DNA from: CAVVYA01 sp963752345 | Lineage (GTDB): Bacteria > Pseudomonadota > Alphaproteobacteria > SMXQ01 | Assembly (NCBI GenBank): GCA_963752345.1 | Contig: CAVVYA010000020.1 | Location: forward strand, 186,001 to 250,000 | Direction: 5' to 3' | DNA length: 64,000 bases | In this document: piece after piece, positions 47,181 through 55,714 of the stretch | Position numbering within the stretch: position 1 is the first letter of the stretch | Layout of the letters: every line of letters begins with the position of its first letter | Program-made: the position numbers and the translations under genes | The notes under the pieces: model-generated | Told to the model about the DNA's origin: nothing | Databases searched by the model: none | What the model saw: the letters and a program-made list of their open reading frames with translations, nothing else

Positions 47181-48575
47181 ATGCCGCCTGCTTCCTATCG
47201 CTCCCCGGCCGCCGCGGTTTCTCTCGCCGCCCTGCGGCGCACCGCCGCCGTGATCTTGCTGGCATTCAGCCTGTGGCTGCCGAAGCCGGCCGAGGCGGGC
47301 GTTTTCAATCCCGAAAGCTTCACCCTCGCCAACGGCCTGCAAGTCGTGGTGCTGACCAATAACCGTCTGCCGGTCGTCACCCAGATGGTCTGGTACAAGG
47401 TGGGCGCGGCGGACGATCCGCTCGGCAAATCAGGTCTCGCCCATTTCCTCGAGCATTTGATGTTCCGCGGCAGCGGCAAGACCGCGCCCGGCGAATTCTC
47501 GCGCATCATTTCGCGCAACGGCGGCATCGACAACGCCTTCACCAGTTCCGATACCACCGCCTATTACCAGACCGTGGCCGCCGACCGGCTCGAACTCGTC
47601 ATGGAGCTCGAGGCCGACCGCATGGCCAATCTGACGCTCGGCGAGGAGGAAGTTCTGCCCGAGCGCCAGGTGATCATCGAGGAGCGCCGCTCGCGGACCG
47701 AAAACAATCCGGCGGCGCTGCTGCGCGAGCAGATGAATGCCACGCTGTTCCTGCATCATCCCTATCGCATCCCGATCATCGGCTGGCGTCACGAGATGGA
47801 GGGCCTCGGCCACGACGACGTGGTGGCCTTCTACAAGCGGTGGTATGCGCCGAACAACGCCATCCTGATCGTGTCGGGCGACGTCACCGTCGAGAAGGTG
47901 CGCGCGCTGGCGGAAAAATATTACGGGCCGATCAAGCCGCGCGAGGTCGCGCCGCGGTCGAGAGTGAAGGAGCCGCCCCATATCGCCGCCCGGCGGGTGA
48001 CGCTCGAAAGCGACCGGGTGCCCGATCCGCGGGTGACGCGCACCTACCTCGCGCCGAGCTACACCACGGGCGCCACCGAGCATGCCTACGCGCTGCAGGT
48101 GCTCGACAATGTGCTGAGCGGCGGCGCGACCAGCCGGCTTTACGGCAAGCTCGTGGTCAAGGACGAAGCGGCGGTCTCGATCTTCGCGTCCTACGACGTC
48201 AGCAATTACGACTGGGGGACCTTCTCGGTCGGCGGCCAGCCGCGCGGCGACGTCTCGATCTCGAAGCTCGAAGCCGACATCGACGGCGAGATCGCGCGGC
48301 TGCTCAAGGATGGCGTGACCCAGGCCGAAGTCGATCATGCCAAGAAGCAGCTCATCGCCAGCTCGGTCTATGCCCGCGATTCACTGCGCCAGGGCGCGCA
48401 GGTGATCGGTACCGCCCTGACCACCGGACAGACCATCGCCGACTCGGAGGCTTGGCCGGAGCGCATCCAGGCGGTCACCGTCGAGCAGGTCAATGCGGCG
48501 GCGCGTCATGTCTTCGACATCAACAAGTCGGTCACCGGCATTCTGCTGCCCGCCAACGTCGAAAAGCGGAGTTGA
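47181..48575 (+). CDS. M16 zinc metallopeptidase (catalytic subunit)
   Basis: 464 residues with a signal peptide (LRRTAAVILLAFSLWLPKPA to EAG). The inverted zinc motif HxxEH is in SGLAHFLEHLMFRGSGKTAP, and the distal Glu in ELEADRMANLTLGEEEVLPE; substrate-groove text NRLPVVTQMVWYKVGAADDP precedes it. Pitrilysin-family peptidases act on peptides in a clam-shell of two M16 halves; here the catalytic half is paired with the adjacent zinc-less gene. Likely periplasmic. The next gene starts four bases downstream. Confidence 0.93.
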   Translation: MPPASYRSPAAAVSLAALRRTAAVILLAFSLWLPKPAEAGVFNPESFTLANGLQVVVLTNNRLPVVTQMVWYKVGAADDPLGKSGLAHFLEHLMFRGSGKTAPGEFSRIISRNGGIDNAFTSSDTTAYYQTVAADRLELVMELEADRMANLTLGEEEVLPERQVIIEERRSRTENNPAALLREQMNATLFLHHPYRIPIIGWRHEMEGLGHDDVVAFYKRWYAPNNAILIVSGDVTVEKVRALAEKYYGPIKPREVAPRSRVKEPPHIAARRVTLESDRVPDPRVTRTYLAPSYTTGATEHAYALQVLDNVLSGGATSRLYGKLVVKDEAAVSIFASYDVSNYDWGTFSVGGQPRGDVSISKLEADIDGEIARLLKDGVTQAEVDHAKKQLIASSVYARDSLRQGAQVIGTALTTGQTIADSEAWPERIQAVTVEQVNAAARHVFDINKSVTGILLPANVEKRS

Positions 48576-48579
48576 GATC

Positions 48580-50064
48580 ATGGCACGCCTCCATACCGTG
48601 CTCCGCGCCATGCACCTTAGCGCTGTGCACCGTCGCTCCGCACGATGTTCCGTACCGTGCGTGGTCCGCACGCCTTCGCACGACGTTCGTACCGTGCTTT
48701 GCACGAGGCGCGGTTCGGCGCGCGCCGGCCTGGCCACGGCGGCGGTCCTCGTCGCGCTGCTGCTGATCCCGGCGACCGCCCAGGCGATCGACATTCAGCG
48801 CGTCATCAGCCCGCGCGGCATCGAGGCCTGGCTGGTGGAAGATCACCGGGTGCCGGTGATCTCGCTGCAGATGGCGTTCCGCGGCGGTTCCGCGCTCGAT
48901 CCGGCCGGCAAGGAAGGGTTGAGCCAGATGGTCGCCGGACTGCTCGACGAAGGCGCCGGCAGCCTCGATTCCCAGGAATTCCAGCGCAAGCTCGAGGAGT
49001 ATTCGATTCGCCTCGGCTTCAGCGCCAGCACCGACAGCTTCGGCGGCAGCCTGACCACGCTGAGCGACAACCGCGCCATCGCCTTCGACATGCTGCGGCT
49101 CGCCATCACCCTGCCGCGCTTCGACCAGGGACCGCGCGACCGGGTGGAAAGCCAGATGCTCGCGAACATCCAGGCGGCAGCGGAAAATCCGCGCCGGATC
49201 GCCAACGACACCTGGTTCCGCGCCGCGTTCCCCGATCATCCCTACGGCAGGCCGGCGCACGGCACGCGCGCCAGCATCAAGCGCATTTCGAAGGACGATC
49301 TGGAGACATTCCCGTCACAGCGCTTCGGGCGCGACCGCCTGTTCGTCGCCGTCGTCGGCGCTGTGACGGCGGAGGAACTCAAGCCATTGATCGATGTCGC
49401 CTTCGCCGACCTGCGCGGCAAGGCCAGCCAGCCGCTCGACGTGCCGTTCACCGAGCCCAAGGTCAAAGGCGACGTCTATGTGATCGACAAGAAGATTCCG
49501 CAGAGCGTCGTGACGTTCGGCCATGGCGGCATCATGCGCAAGGATCCCGACTACTACACCGCCTATGTGCTCAACAGCATCCTCGGCGGCGGCGGGCTGA
49601 CCTCGAAGCTGATGGAAGAGGTGCGCGAGAAGCGCGGCCTGGTCTACTCGATCTACAGCTCCCTGGTGCCGTACGACCGCGCGGCGGTCATGCTCGGCGG
49701 CGCCGCCACGCGCAACGAGAAGGTCGGCGAAACGGTCGAGATCGTGCGCCGGGAATGGGCGCGCTACCGCGAGGAGGGCGTCAGCGAGAAAGATCTGGCC
49801 GACGCCAAGACCTTCCTGACCGGCTCGTTCCTCACCCAGGTCAGTTCGTCCGGCCGCATGGCCAGCCTGCTGCTCGGCATTCAGCTCGAGGAGCTCGGCA
49901 TCGATTACATCGACAAGCGCAACAGCTACATCGAAGCCGTGACCCAGGCGGATATCAGACGGGTCGCCAAGCGCCTGCTGGAACCCGAAAAGCTGACCTT
50001 CGTTATTGTCGGGGCGCCGGAAGGCGTGAAGCCCACCGCCAAGGCACCCGAGGGCGGCAGCTAG
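48580..50064 (+). CDS. M16 peptidase-like protein lacking the zinc motif, with unusual N-terminus
   Basis: 494 residues. The M16 fold is clear (LVEDHRVPVISLQMAFRGGS, GKEGLSQMVAGLLDEGAGSL, NSILGGGGLTSKLMEEVREK) but the HxxEH position reads GLSQMVAGLLDEG, so this is the non-catalytic partner of the preceding peptidase. GGAG precedes the ATG four bases after the stop of that gene. The first 50 residues (MARLHTVLRAMHLSAVHRRS, ARCSVPCVVRTPSHDVRTVL) are odd: Cys/Arg/His-rich and encoded by repeated palindrome-like DNA. A normal signal peptide (GLATAAVLVALLLIPATAQA) begins only after them. Export from such a start is doubtful, so the true start or an in-frame insertion needs thought. Confidence 0.88.
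   Translation: MARLHTVLRAMHLSAVHRRSARCSVPCVVRTPSHDVRTVLCTRRGSARAGLATAAVLVALLLIPATAQAIDIQRVISPRGIEAWLVEDHRVPVISLQMAFRGGSALDPAGKEGLSQMVAGLLDEGAGSLDSQEFQRKLEEYSIRLGFSASTDSFGGSLTTLSDNRAIAFDMLRLAITLPRFDQGPRDRVESQMLANIQAAAENPRRIANDTWFRAAFPDHPYGRPAHGTRASIKRISKDDLETFPSQRFGRDRLFVAVVGAVTAEELKPLIDVAFADLRGKASQPLDVPFTEPKVKGDVYVIDKKIPQSVVTFGHGGIMRKDPDYYTAYVLNSILGGGGLTSKLMEEVREKRGLVYSIYSSLVPYDRAAVMLGGAATRNEKVGETVEIVRREWARYREEGVSEKDLADAKTFLTGSFLTQVSSSGRMASLLLGIQLEELGIDYIDKRNSYIEAVTQADIRRVAKRLLEPEKLTFVIVGAPEGVKPTAKAPEGGS
48640..48697. repeat. Two imperfect direct repeats inside the second M16 gene
   Basis: GCACGATGTTCCGTACCGTG (plus C, 48640-48660) and GCACGACGTTCGTACCGTGC (48678-48697) differ by one change and one base. 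Each unit begins GCACG and ends CGTGC, so each is itself nearly palindromic at its ends. Further partial copies (ccataccgtgctccgc at 48591, tgctttgcacgag at 48695) surround them. This is not expected inside a coding sequence. Confidence 0.6.
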
Positions 50065-50203
50065 ACGACGCCCGCCCGATTTCCTTCGCCGGGCAGGTTC
50101 ACGGCTCCTACCGCACGATCGTCACCCCGCGGCAGATGAGCGCAACGCTCAAATCCCGCCGCGGGCTGGTCCCTTCCTTTCCTCTCTGCTAGTCTCGGAA
50201 CCC

Positions 50204-51556
50204 ATGATCTTCTCCCACGACATCGACAACTGCTTTGCCGACAAGATCGGCGAGGGCGGCCTCGACCGCCGCGCATTCGACACGACCCTCGCGGCGACGA
50301 GCCGCGCGCTCGACCGTCTGCGCGACCAGGCCAAGAGCGGCGCATTGCCGCTGCTTTCGGTGCCCGGCAAGGCCGACGATCTCGCCGGCCTGGAGCCCAT
50401 CGTCCGTCGCTTCCGCGAGCGCTTCGACGACGTGGTGGTGCTCGGCACCGGCGGCTCCTCGCTCGGCGGCCAGACGCTGGCGGCGCTCACCCATTGGCCG
50501 CCCTCGGCGCCGCGCCGCAAGGGCGCCGCGCCACGCACCCATTTCATGGACAACATCGACCCGGTGAGCTTCGAGACGCTGTTCGCCGCCGTCGACTTCG
50601 CGCGCACCGGATTCATCGTCATCTCCAAATCCGGCTCGACCGCCGAAACCGCCACCCAGTTCTTCCATTGCGTGGCCGAGATCATCAAGCGCGTGGGCGA
50701 CAAGGCGGTCGCCGAGCAGGTGGTGGCGATCACCGAGCCGGCGGTCGGCGGCAAGGAAAATCCGCTGCGCCGCGCCGCGAAACGCTGGAACATCCCGGTG
50801 CTCGATCATGACCCCGGCATCGGCGGGCGCTATTCGGTGCTGACCAACGTCGGATTGCTGCCGGCGATGATCGCCGGTGTCGACGGCCGCAAGGTGCGCG
50901 CCGGCGCCAAGGCCTCGCTCGACCAGGCGCTCCATGCCAAAACCCCGGCGGAGTCCGATGCCGCTGTCGGCGCCGCGCTCAGTGTCGCGCTGCTGCGCCA
51001 GAAGGGCATCCAGCAGACCGTGCTGATGCCCTATGTCGACCGGCTGTTTCCCTTCGCCTTCTGGTATCGCCAGCTATGGGCGGAAAGCCTGGGCAAGAAC
51101 GGCAACGGCACGACGCCGATCAATGCGCTCGGCACGGTCGATCAGCACAGCCAGTTGCAGCTCTATCTCGGCGGCCCGAACGACAAGTTCTTCACGCTGA
51201 TCTTCGGTCCGGCCGCGGGGCTCGGGCCGGTGATCGATCCCAAGCTCGCGACCGAGCCGGAATTCTCCTATCTCGTCGGCCGCACCATGGGCGACCTGCT
51301 CGACGCCGAGCAGCGCGCCACCGCGGCCACCCTCGTGCGCAACGGCCGGCCCGTGCGCATCCTGCACCTGCCCAAGGTGGACGAGACGGCGCTCGGCGCC
51401 ATGATGATGCACTACATGCTGGAGACGATCGTCACCGCCGACCTGCTCGGCGTCGATCCGTTCGACCAGCCGGCGGTCGAGGAAGGCAAGGTGCTGGCGC
51501 GCCAGTATCTTGGCGAGATGGCCGCGCAATCGGCGAAGGGGACGCGAACCGCGTGA
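50204..51556 (+). CDS. pgi: Glucose-6-phosphate isomerase
   Basis: 450 residues, shorter than the 550-residue enterobacterial form, as in many bacterial Pgi proteins. Phosphate and sugar site motifs VVVLGTGGSSLGGQTLAALT and GFIVISKSGSTAETATQFFH, then GIGGRYSVLTNVGLLPAMIA (the PGI signature region GGRYSVLS-like), LWAESLGKNGNGTTPINALG and TVDQHSQLQLYLGGPNDKFF with a catalytic Glu/His pattern. Interconverts glucose-6-phosphate and fructose-6-phosphate in sugar-nucleotide supply and glycolysis. Its stop overlaps the mutL start (GTGA). Confidence 0.96.
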   Translation: MIFSHDIDNCFADKIGEGGLDRRAFDTTLAATSRALDRLRDQAKSGALPLLSVPGKADDLAGLEPIVRRFRERFDDVVVLGTGGSSLGGQTLAALTHWPPSAPRRKGAAPRTHFMDNIDPVSFETLFAAVDFARTGFIVISKSGSTAETATQFFHCVAEIIKRVGDKAVAEQVVAITEPAVGGKENPLRRAAKRWNIPVLDHDPGIGGRYSVLTNVGLLPAMIAGVDGRKVRAGAKASLDQALHAKTPAESDAAVGAALSVALLRQKGIQQTVLMPYVDRLFPFAFWYRQLWAESLGKNGNGTTPINALGTVDQHSQLQLYLGGPNDKFFTLIFGPAAGLGPVIDPKLATEPEFSYLVGRTMGDLLDAEQRATAATLVRNGRPVRILHLPKVDETALGAMMMHYMLETIVTADLLGVDPFDQPAVEEGKVLARQYLGEMAAQSAKGTRTA

Positions 51557-53386
51557 CCATCCGGCTGCTGCCCGAGGGCCTGGTCAACCGCATCGCCGCC
51601 GGCGAGGTGGTCGAACGGCCGGCGGCCTGCATCAAGGAACTGGTCGAGAACGCCATCGACGCGGGCGCCTCGCGCATCGACATCGAGCTGCGCGACGGCG
51701 GCTTGAGCTTCATCGCGGTCTCGGACGACGGCATCGGCATGGGCGCCGACGAAATCGCCTTGGCGGTCGAACGCCACGCCACCTCGAAGCTGCCCGACGA
51801 CGATCTCACCCATATCGGCACGCTCGGCTTCCGCGGCGAGGCATTGCCCTCGATCGGCGCGGTGAGCCGTCTCGCCATCACCTCGCGGGCGCGCGGCTCC
51901 GAATCGGCCTGGCGCATCGCGGTCGACGCCGGACGCAAAAGCGCGCCGCAGCCGGCCGCCCATCCCAAGGGCACCCGCGTCGAGGTGCGCGACCTGTTCT
52001 TCGCCACCCCGGCGCGGCTCAAGTTCATGAAGGCGCCGCGCACCGAGCTGATGCATGCGCAGGACGCGGTCAACCGCCTCGCCATGGCCCATCCGGAGAT
52101 CGCCTTCCATCTCACCGCCGACGGCGAGAGCAAGATCGCGCTCGGCGTCGCGTCTTTGCCGCTCGACGGCGGCGACGCGACGGCCGGCCGGCTGCAGCGG
52201 CTCGCCGCCGTCATGGGCCGCGAATTCGGCGACAATGCCTTGGCCATCGAGGCGGAGCGCGAGGGCCTGACGCTGACCGGCTTCGCCGCCCTGCCGACCT
52301 ATTCGCGCGGCACCGCGCAATATCAGTATCTCTTCGTCAACGGCCGCCCGGTGCGCGACCGGCTGCTGCAGGGCGCCGTGCGCGGCGCCTATCAGGATTT
52401 CCTGGCGCGCGACCGCCATCCCGTGGTGGCGCTGTTCCTCGAGGTGCCGCCCGAGCTGGTCGACGTCAATGTCCATCCGGCGAAGACCGAGGTGCGCTTC
52501 CGCGACGCCGGCCTGGTGCGCGGGCTGATCGTCGGCGCGCTCAAGCATGCGCTGGCCGCCGCCGGCCATCGCTCCTCGACCACCACGTCGGAAGCAGCGC
52601 TCGGCGCGTTCCGGCCGAGCCCCAATCCCTTGCCCTACGGCGCGCCGCACGCGCACGGCACCGGCGGGCGCGGCTTCGCCGAAGCCATGGCGGCCTGGCA
52701 GGCGCCGCTCGCGCCGCACGGCACCGGCGGCCTCGCCGTCGCCACGCCGCCCCTGGCGCGCCCCGCGGCGCCGGCCGGCGAGGCGCAGTCCGAGGCGGCG
52801 ATCGACTATCCGCTCGGCGTCGCGCGCGGCCAGCTGCACGAGACCTATATCGTCGCCCAGACGCGCGACGGCATCGTCATCGTCGACCAGCATGCGGCGC
52901 ACGAGCGGCTGGTCTATGAGCGCATGAAGCAGGCGCTCGTCGGCGCGCGGCGTGGCGCGCCAGATGCTGCTGATCCCCGAGGTGGTCGAGCTCGACGAAG
53001 CGCAAGCCGATCGCCTGGCGGCGCGCGCCGAGGAATTGGCGGAACTCGGACTGATCCTCGAGCCGTTCGGCAAGGGCGCGCTGGTGGTGCGCGAGACCCC
53101 GGCGCTGCTCGGCGAGATGAACATCCAGGGCCTGCTGCGCGATCTCGCCGACGAGCTCACCGAGATGGACCAGGCGCTGTCGCTCAAGGAGAAGCTGGAG
53201 GACGTCTGCGGCACGCTCGCCTGCCATTCCAGCGTGCGCGCCGGGCGCGCGCTCAACGCCGCCGAGATGAACGCGCTGTTGCGCGAGATGGAAGCGACGC
53301 CCCACTCCGGCCAATGCAACCACGGCCGCCCGACCTACGTCGAACTCAAGCTCGCCGACATCGAAAAGCTGTTCGGCCGGCGCTGA
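51553..53386 (+). CDS. mutL: DNA mismatch repair protein MutL (one frame break)
   Basis: About 610 residues after joining frames near 52950. N-terminal GHKL ATPase: GEVVERPAACIKELVENAID, VSDDGIGMGADEIALAVERH, LGFRGEALPSIGAVSRLAIT and LFFATPARLKFMKAPRTE. A proline/glycine-rich linker (about residues 340-420) precedes the C-terminal dimerisation domain, which carries the endonuclease motif DQHAAHERLVYE (DQHAxxExxxxE) and ends HSGQCNHGRPTYVELKLADI. So this is a nicking-type MutL, as in organisms without MutH. Starts with GTG overlapping the pgi stop. The break falls after MKQALVG and before MARQMLLIPEVVELDEAQAD. Confidence 0.94.
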
Positions 53387-53750
53387 TCTCGCCGCTGAGA
53401 TCGACCGGCCGCAACCAATCGAGAGTGGTCCGCTAAATTTTCCAACTCGTCATCGCGCGGCTTGACCGGGCCAGCCCTCTTTGTCCTTGGCCCGATTCCT
53501 GACCGCAGCGAAAAACGCTGTCATCCCGGACTTGATCGGACTGATCCGGATCCATCGAACAGGCGAGCGCGCGGGCGCCAGCTAACGACCCATGGGCCCC
53601 GGATCAAGTCCGGGGTGACGCGATCTTTTTGAAAGAGCATCGTACCGACGCCGGCAAATCCGGGGTGACGGATTTCTTTGAATAGAGCATCGAGCAGGCC
53701 CCCATGTGATGGCCCGGTCAAGCCGGGCCAGGACGAGTAGACCTGTGCTC
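53387..53750. repeat. Intergenic palindromic repeat cluster 1
   Basis: Gap between convergent mutL and rsmD with several copies of a palindromic unit built on CCCCGGA TCAAG TCCGGGG. Clear copies: 53520-53556 (imperfect, gtcatcccggacttgatcgg), 53591-53620 (catgggccccggatcaagtc and cggggtgacg), a partial copy at 53657-53671 (atccggggtgacgg), and a variant around gcccggtcaagccgggc at 53712-53728. The same unit recurs at 55426-55627 and 61565-61592. REP-like dispersed elements of this sequence are common in alphaproteobacteria. No gene in this interval. Confidence 0.75.
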
Positions 53751-54316
53751 TTATGTCGCCAATTTCAGGAACACGAACTTGGCCGGGCCATAGCGGCGCT
53801 CGTCGAGCACCGTGAAGCCGTCCGGCGTGGCGAGATCCTCCTTGGCGGCGATCTCGACGATGGCGAGCGTGTCGGGGCCGATCCAGCCCGCCGCCGTCAG
53901 CGCGGCGAGCGCCTTGCCGCCGAGACCGCTGCGATAGGGCGGGTCGAGGAACACCAGGTCCTGCGGTCCGCCGCTCGGCGGCCGGGTCGCATCGCCGCCG
54001 ATGATGCGCACTGGTCTTGCTCTCGCCGAGCAAGTCGCGCGTTGCGCCGCTGCGCGTCTTGCGCGGCACGGCTGCTGTCCATCAGGGTGGCGAAGGCCGC
54101 GCCGCGCGACAGCGCCTCGAAGCCGAAGGCGCCGCTGCCGGCGAAGCCTCGAGCACGTTGGCGCCGGGCAGCAGGCTCTCGCCGGTGGCCGAGAATTTGC
54201 CGTGCTCCAGGATGTCGAACAGGCTCTGGCGCGCGCGCCCGAGCGTCGGGCGCGTGTCGTCGCCGGTCGGCGCGATCGAGCGCGCGGCCCTTATGTTTTC
54301 CGGCGACGATCCGCAT
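53751..54316 (-). CDS. rsmD: 16S rRNA (guanine966-N2) methyltransferase RsmD (several frame breaks)
   Basis: About 188 residues when frames are joined. N-terminus MRIVAGKHKGRAL; motif I region with SGAFGFEALSRGAAFATLMD in a second frame; catalytic NPPF-type motif as DLVFLDPPYRSGLGGKALAA in a third, ending LATPDGFTVLDERRYGPAKF and VFLKLAT. This is the family's (D/N)PP(Y/F) text. Methylates G966 of 16S rRNA. Breaks cluster between 54020 and 54290. Its start overlaps the end of rluB by 26 bases on the same strand, as usual for the rluB-rsmD pair in alphaproteobacteria. Confidence 0.85.
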
Positions 54317-55396
54317 TCGGCCGTGGCTTGTTGGGGGCGCGGGCCGGGCGCCGCGTGGCCCGGCTGACGACGGTTTGCCGGGGTGCGCTGCCGCGCGCGC
54401 CACGTCGGGTGAACGCGTCACGGCGAACCGCGTCCGCTCGACGGTTCGCGGCGCTGCAGCTTCGCCTTGGGCAGAGTCCCTTGCTGCGGACGCGGCATCG
54501 CGCGCACCGCGCGGGCGTTCGGCCGCGGAACGTTTCGACCACGGTTTGCGCGACTCGCTGTCGCCCGCCAACGCGTCCTCGTCGGAGCGCGGCCGCGCCG
54601 TCACATGGCCGCCGCTGCGCGCCGCGCGTTTCGCCGCGGCGGATGGCGCCGTGGCCTGGGTCGCCGCGGCCGAGCTGGTCGGCAAGCACCTTGCCCGGCA
54701 CCTCCTCGATCTCGCCGGGCTCGAGCCGGCCGAGCTGGAACGGGCCATAGGCGACGCGGATCAGGCGGCTGACCTTGAGGCCGAGCGCCTCGAGCACCTT
54801 GCGGATCTCGCGGTTCTTGCCCTCGCGCAGGCCCATGGTGAGCCAGACATTGTCGCCCTGCTGGCGGTCGAGCTGGGCCTCGATCGCGCCGTAGCGGATG
54901 CCGGAGATCGTCATGCCGCTTGGCGAGCTTGCGCGATCTCGGCCGGGCCGATGCGGCCGAAGGCGCGCACGCGGTAGCGCCGCACCCAGGCGGTGTCGGG
55001 CAGCTCGAGCTCGCGCGCCAGCGCGCCGTCGTTGGTCAGCAGCAGCAGCCCTTCGGAATTGTAGTCGAGCCGGCCGACGGAGATGACGCGCGGAATGCCC
55101 GGCGGCAGGTCGTCATAGATGGTCGCGCGGCCTTGCGGGTCGCGGTTGGTGGTGAGCGTGCCGCGCGCCTTGTGATAGCGCCACACCCGCGTGCGTTCGG
55201 GCGCGCCGACCACCTTGCCGTCGACGCTGATGATGGCGGCGTCGGTGACCAGCGTGGCGGGCGTGTCGAGCACATGGCCGTCGACCGAGACGCGGCCTTC
55301 GGCGATCAGCTTCTCCGCGTCGCGCCGCGAGCAAACGCCGGCCCGCGCCAGCCGCTTGGCAATGCGTTCGCCTTTGTCGGAATTGTCGCTACTCAT
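54291..55396 (-). CDS. rluB: 23S rRNA pseudouridine synthase B (frame break)
   Basis: About 365 residues when two frames are joined near 54912. N-terminal S4 domain: GERIAKRLARAGVCSRRDAE and KLIAEGRVSVDGHVLDTPAT. Catalytic domain with the Asp motif GRLDYNSEGLLLLTNDGALA, RVISV before it, and in the second frame LREGKNREIRKVLEALGLKV and SRLIRVAYGPFQLGRLEPGE. The C-terminal 130 residues are Arg/Ala/Pro-rich and low in complexity, as often seen in alphaproteobacterial RluB; their exact frame is uncertain because other frames also look protein-like (an ending through KPWSKRSAAERPRGARD is possible). Modifies U2605 of 23S rRNA. Confidence 0.9.
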
Positions 55397-55714
55397 GGTG
55401 CTCTAACAATTCAATCAAAAATATCGTCACCCTCGGACTTGATCCGAGGGTCCATATCCGGTGTGGAAGATATTAGCATGGAGCTCGGCTGGCAGAGCAT
55501 GGCGACTTAACGCGTTTCGATGGTCACGCTATTTTCATCGAATGGCCTGGCATGACCGGGCCGTCCACGTGCTCATTTGTTGTGGGCGTTTCGCCATGGA
55601 CCCTCGGGTCAAGCCCGAGGGGACGATAACGGGACCTGTCCTATATCCGCCCCGCTGGGTTGTGACCCTTCGGCGATCCGGTTATGGTCCGCCACGAAAG
55701 AGGCGTCGAGTAGA
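55397..55714. repeat. Intergenic palindromic repeat cluster 2
   Basis: Gap between divergent rluB and the autotransporter gene. Two copies of the same element family, here with a changed stem: 55426-55455 (gtcaccctcggacttgatcc and gagggtccat) and 55595-55627 in the opposite orientation (catggaccctcgggtcaagc and ccgaggggacg). A related fragment, gcatgaccgggccgtcc, lies at 55550. The stem changes are compensated on both arms (CCCTCGG pairs with CCGAGGG), which indicates selection on or recent copying of the folded form. Confidence 0.7.

Noticed and set aside
51412..53319. A 635-codon open frame on the minus strand
   Set aside because: Antisense to pgi and mutL, both with full family signatures.
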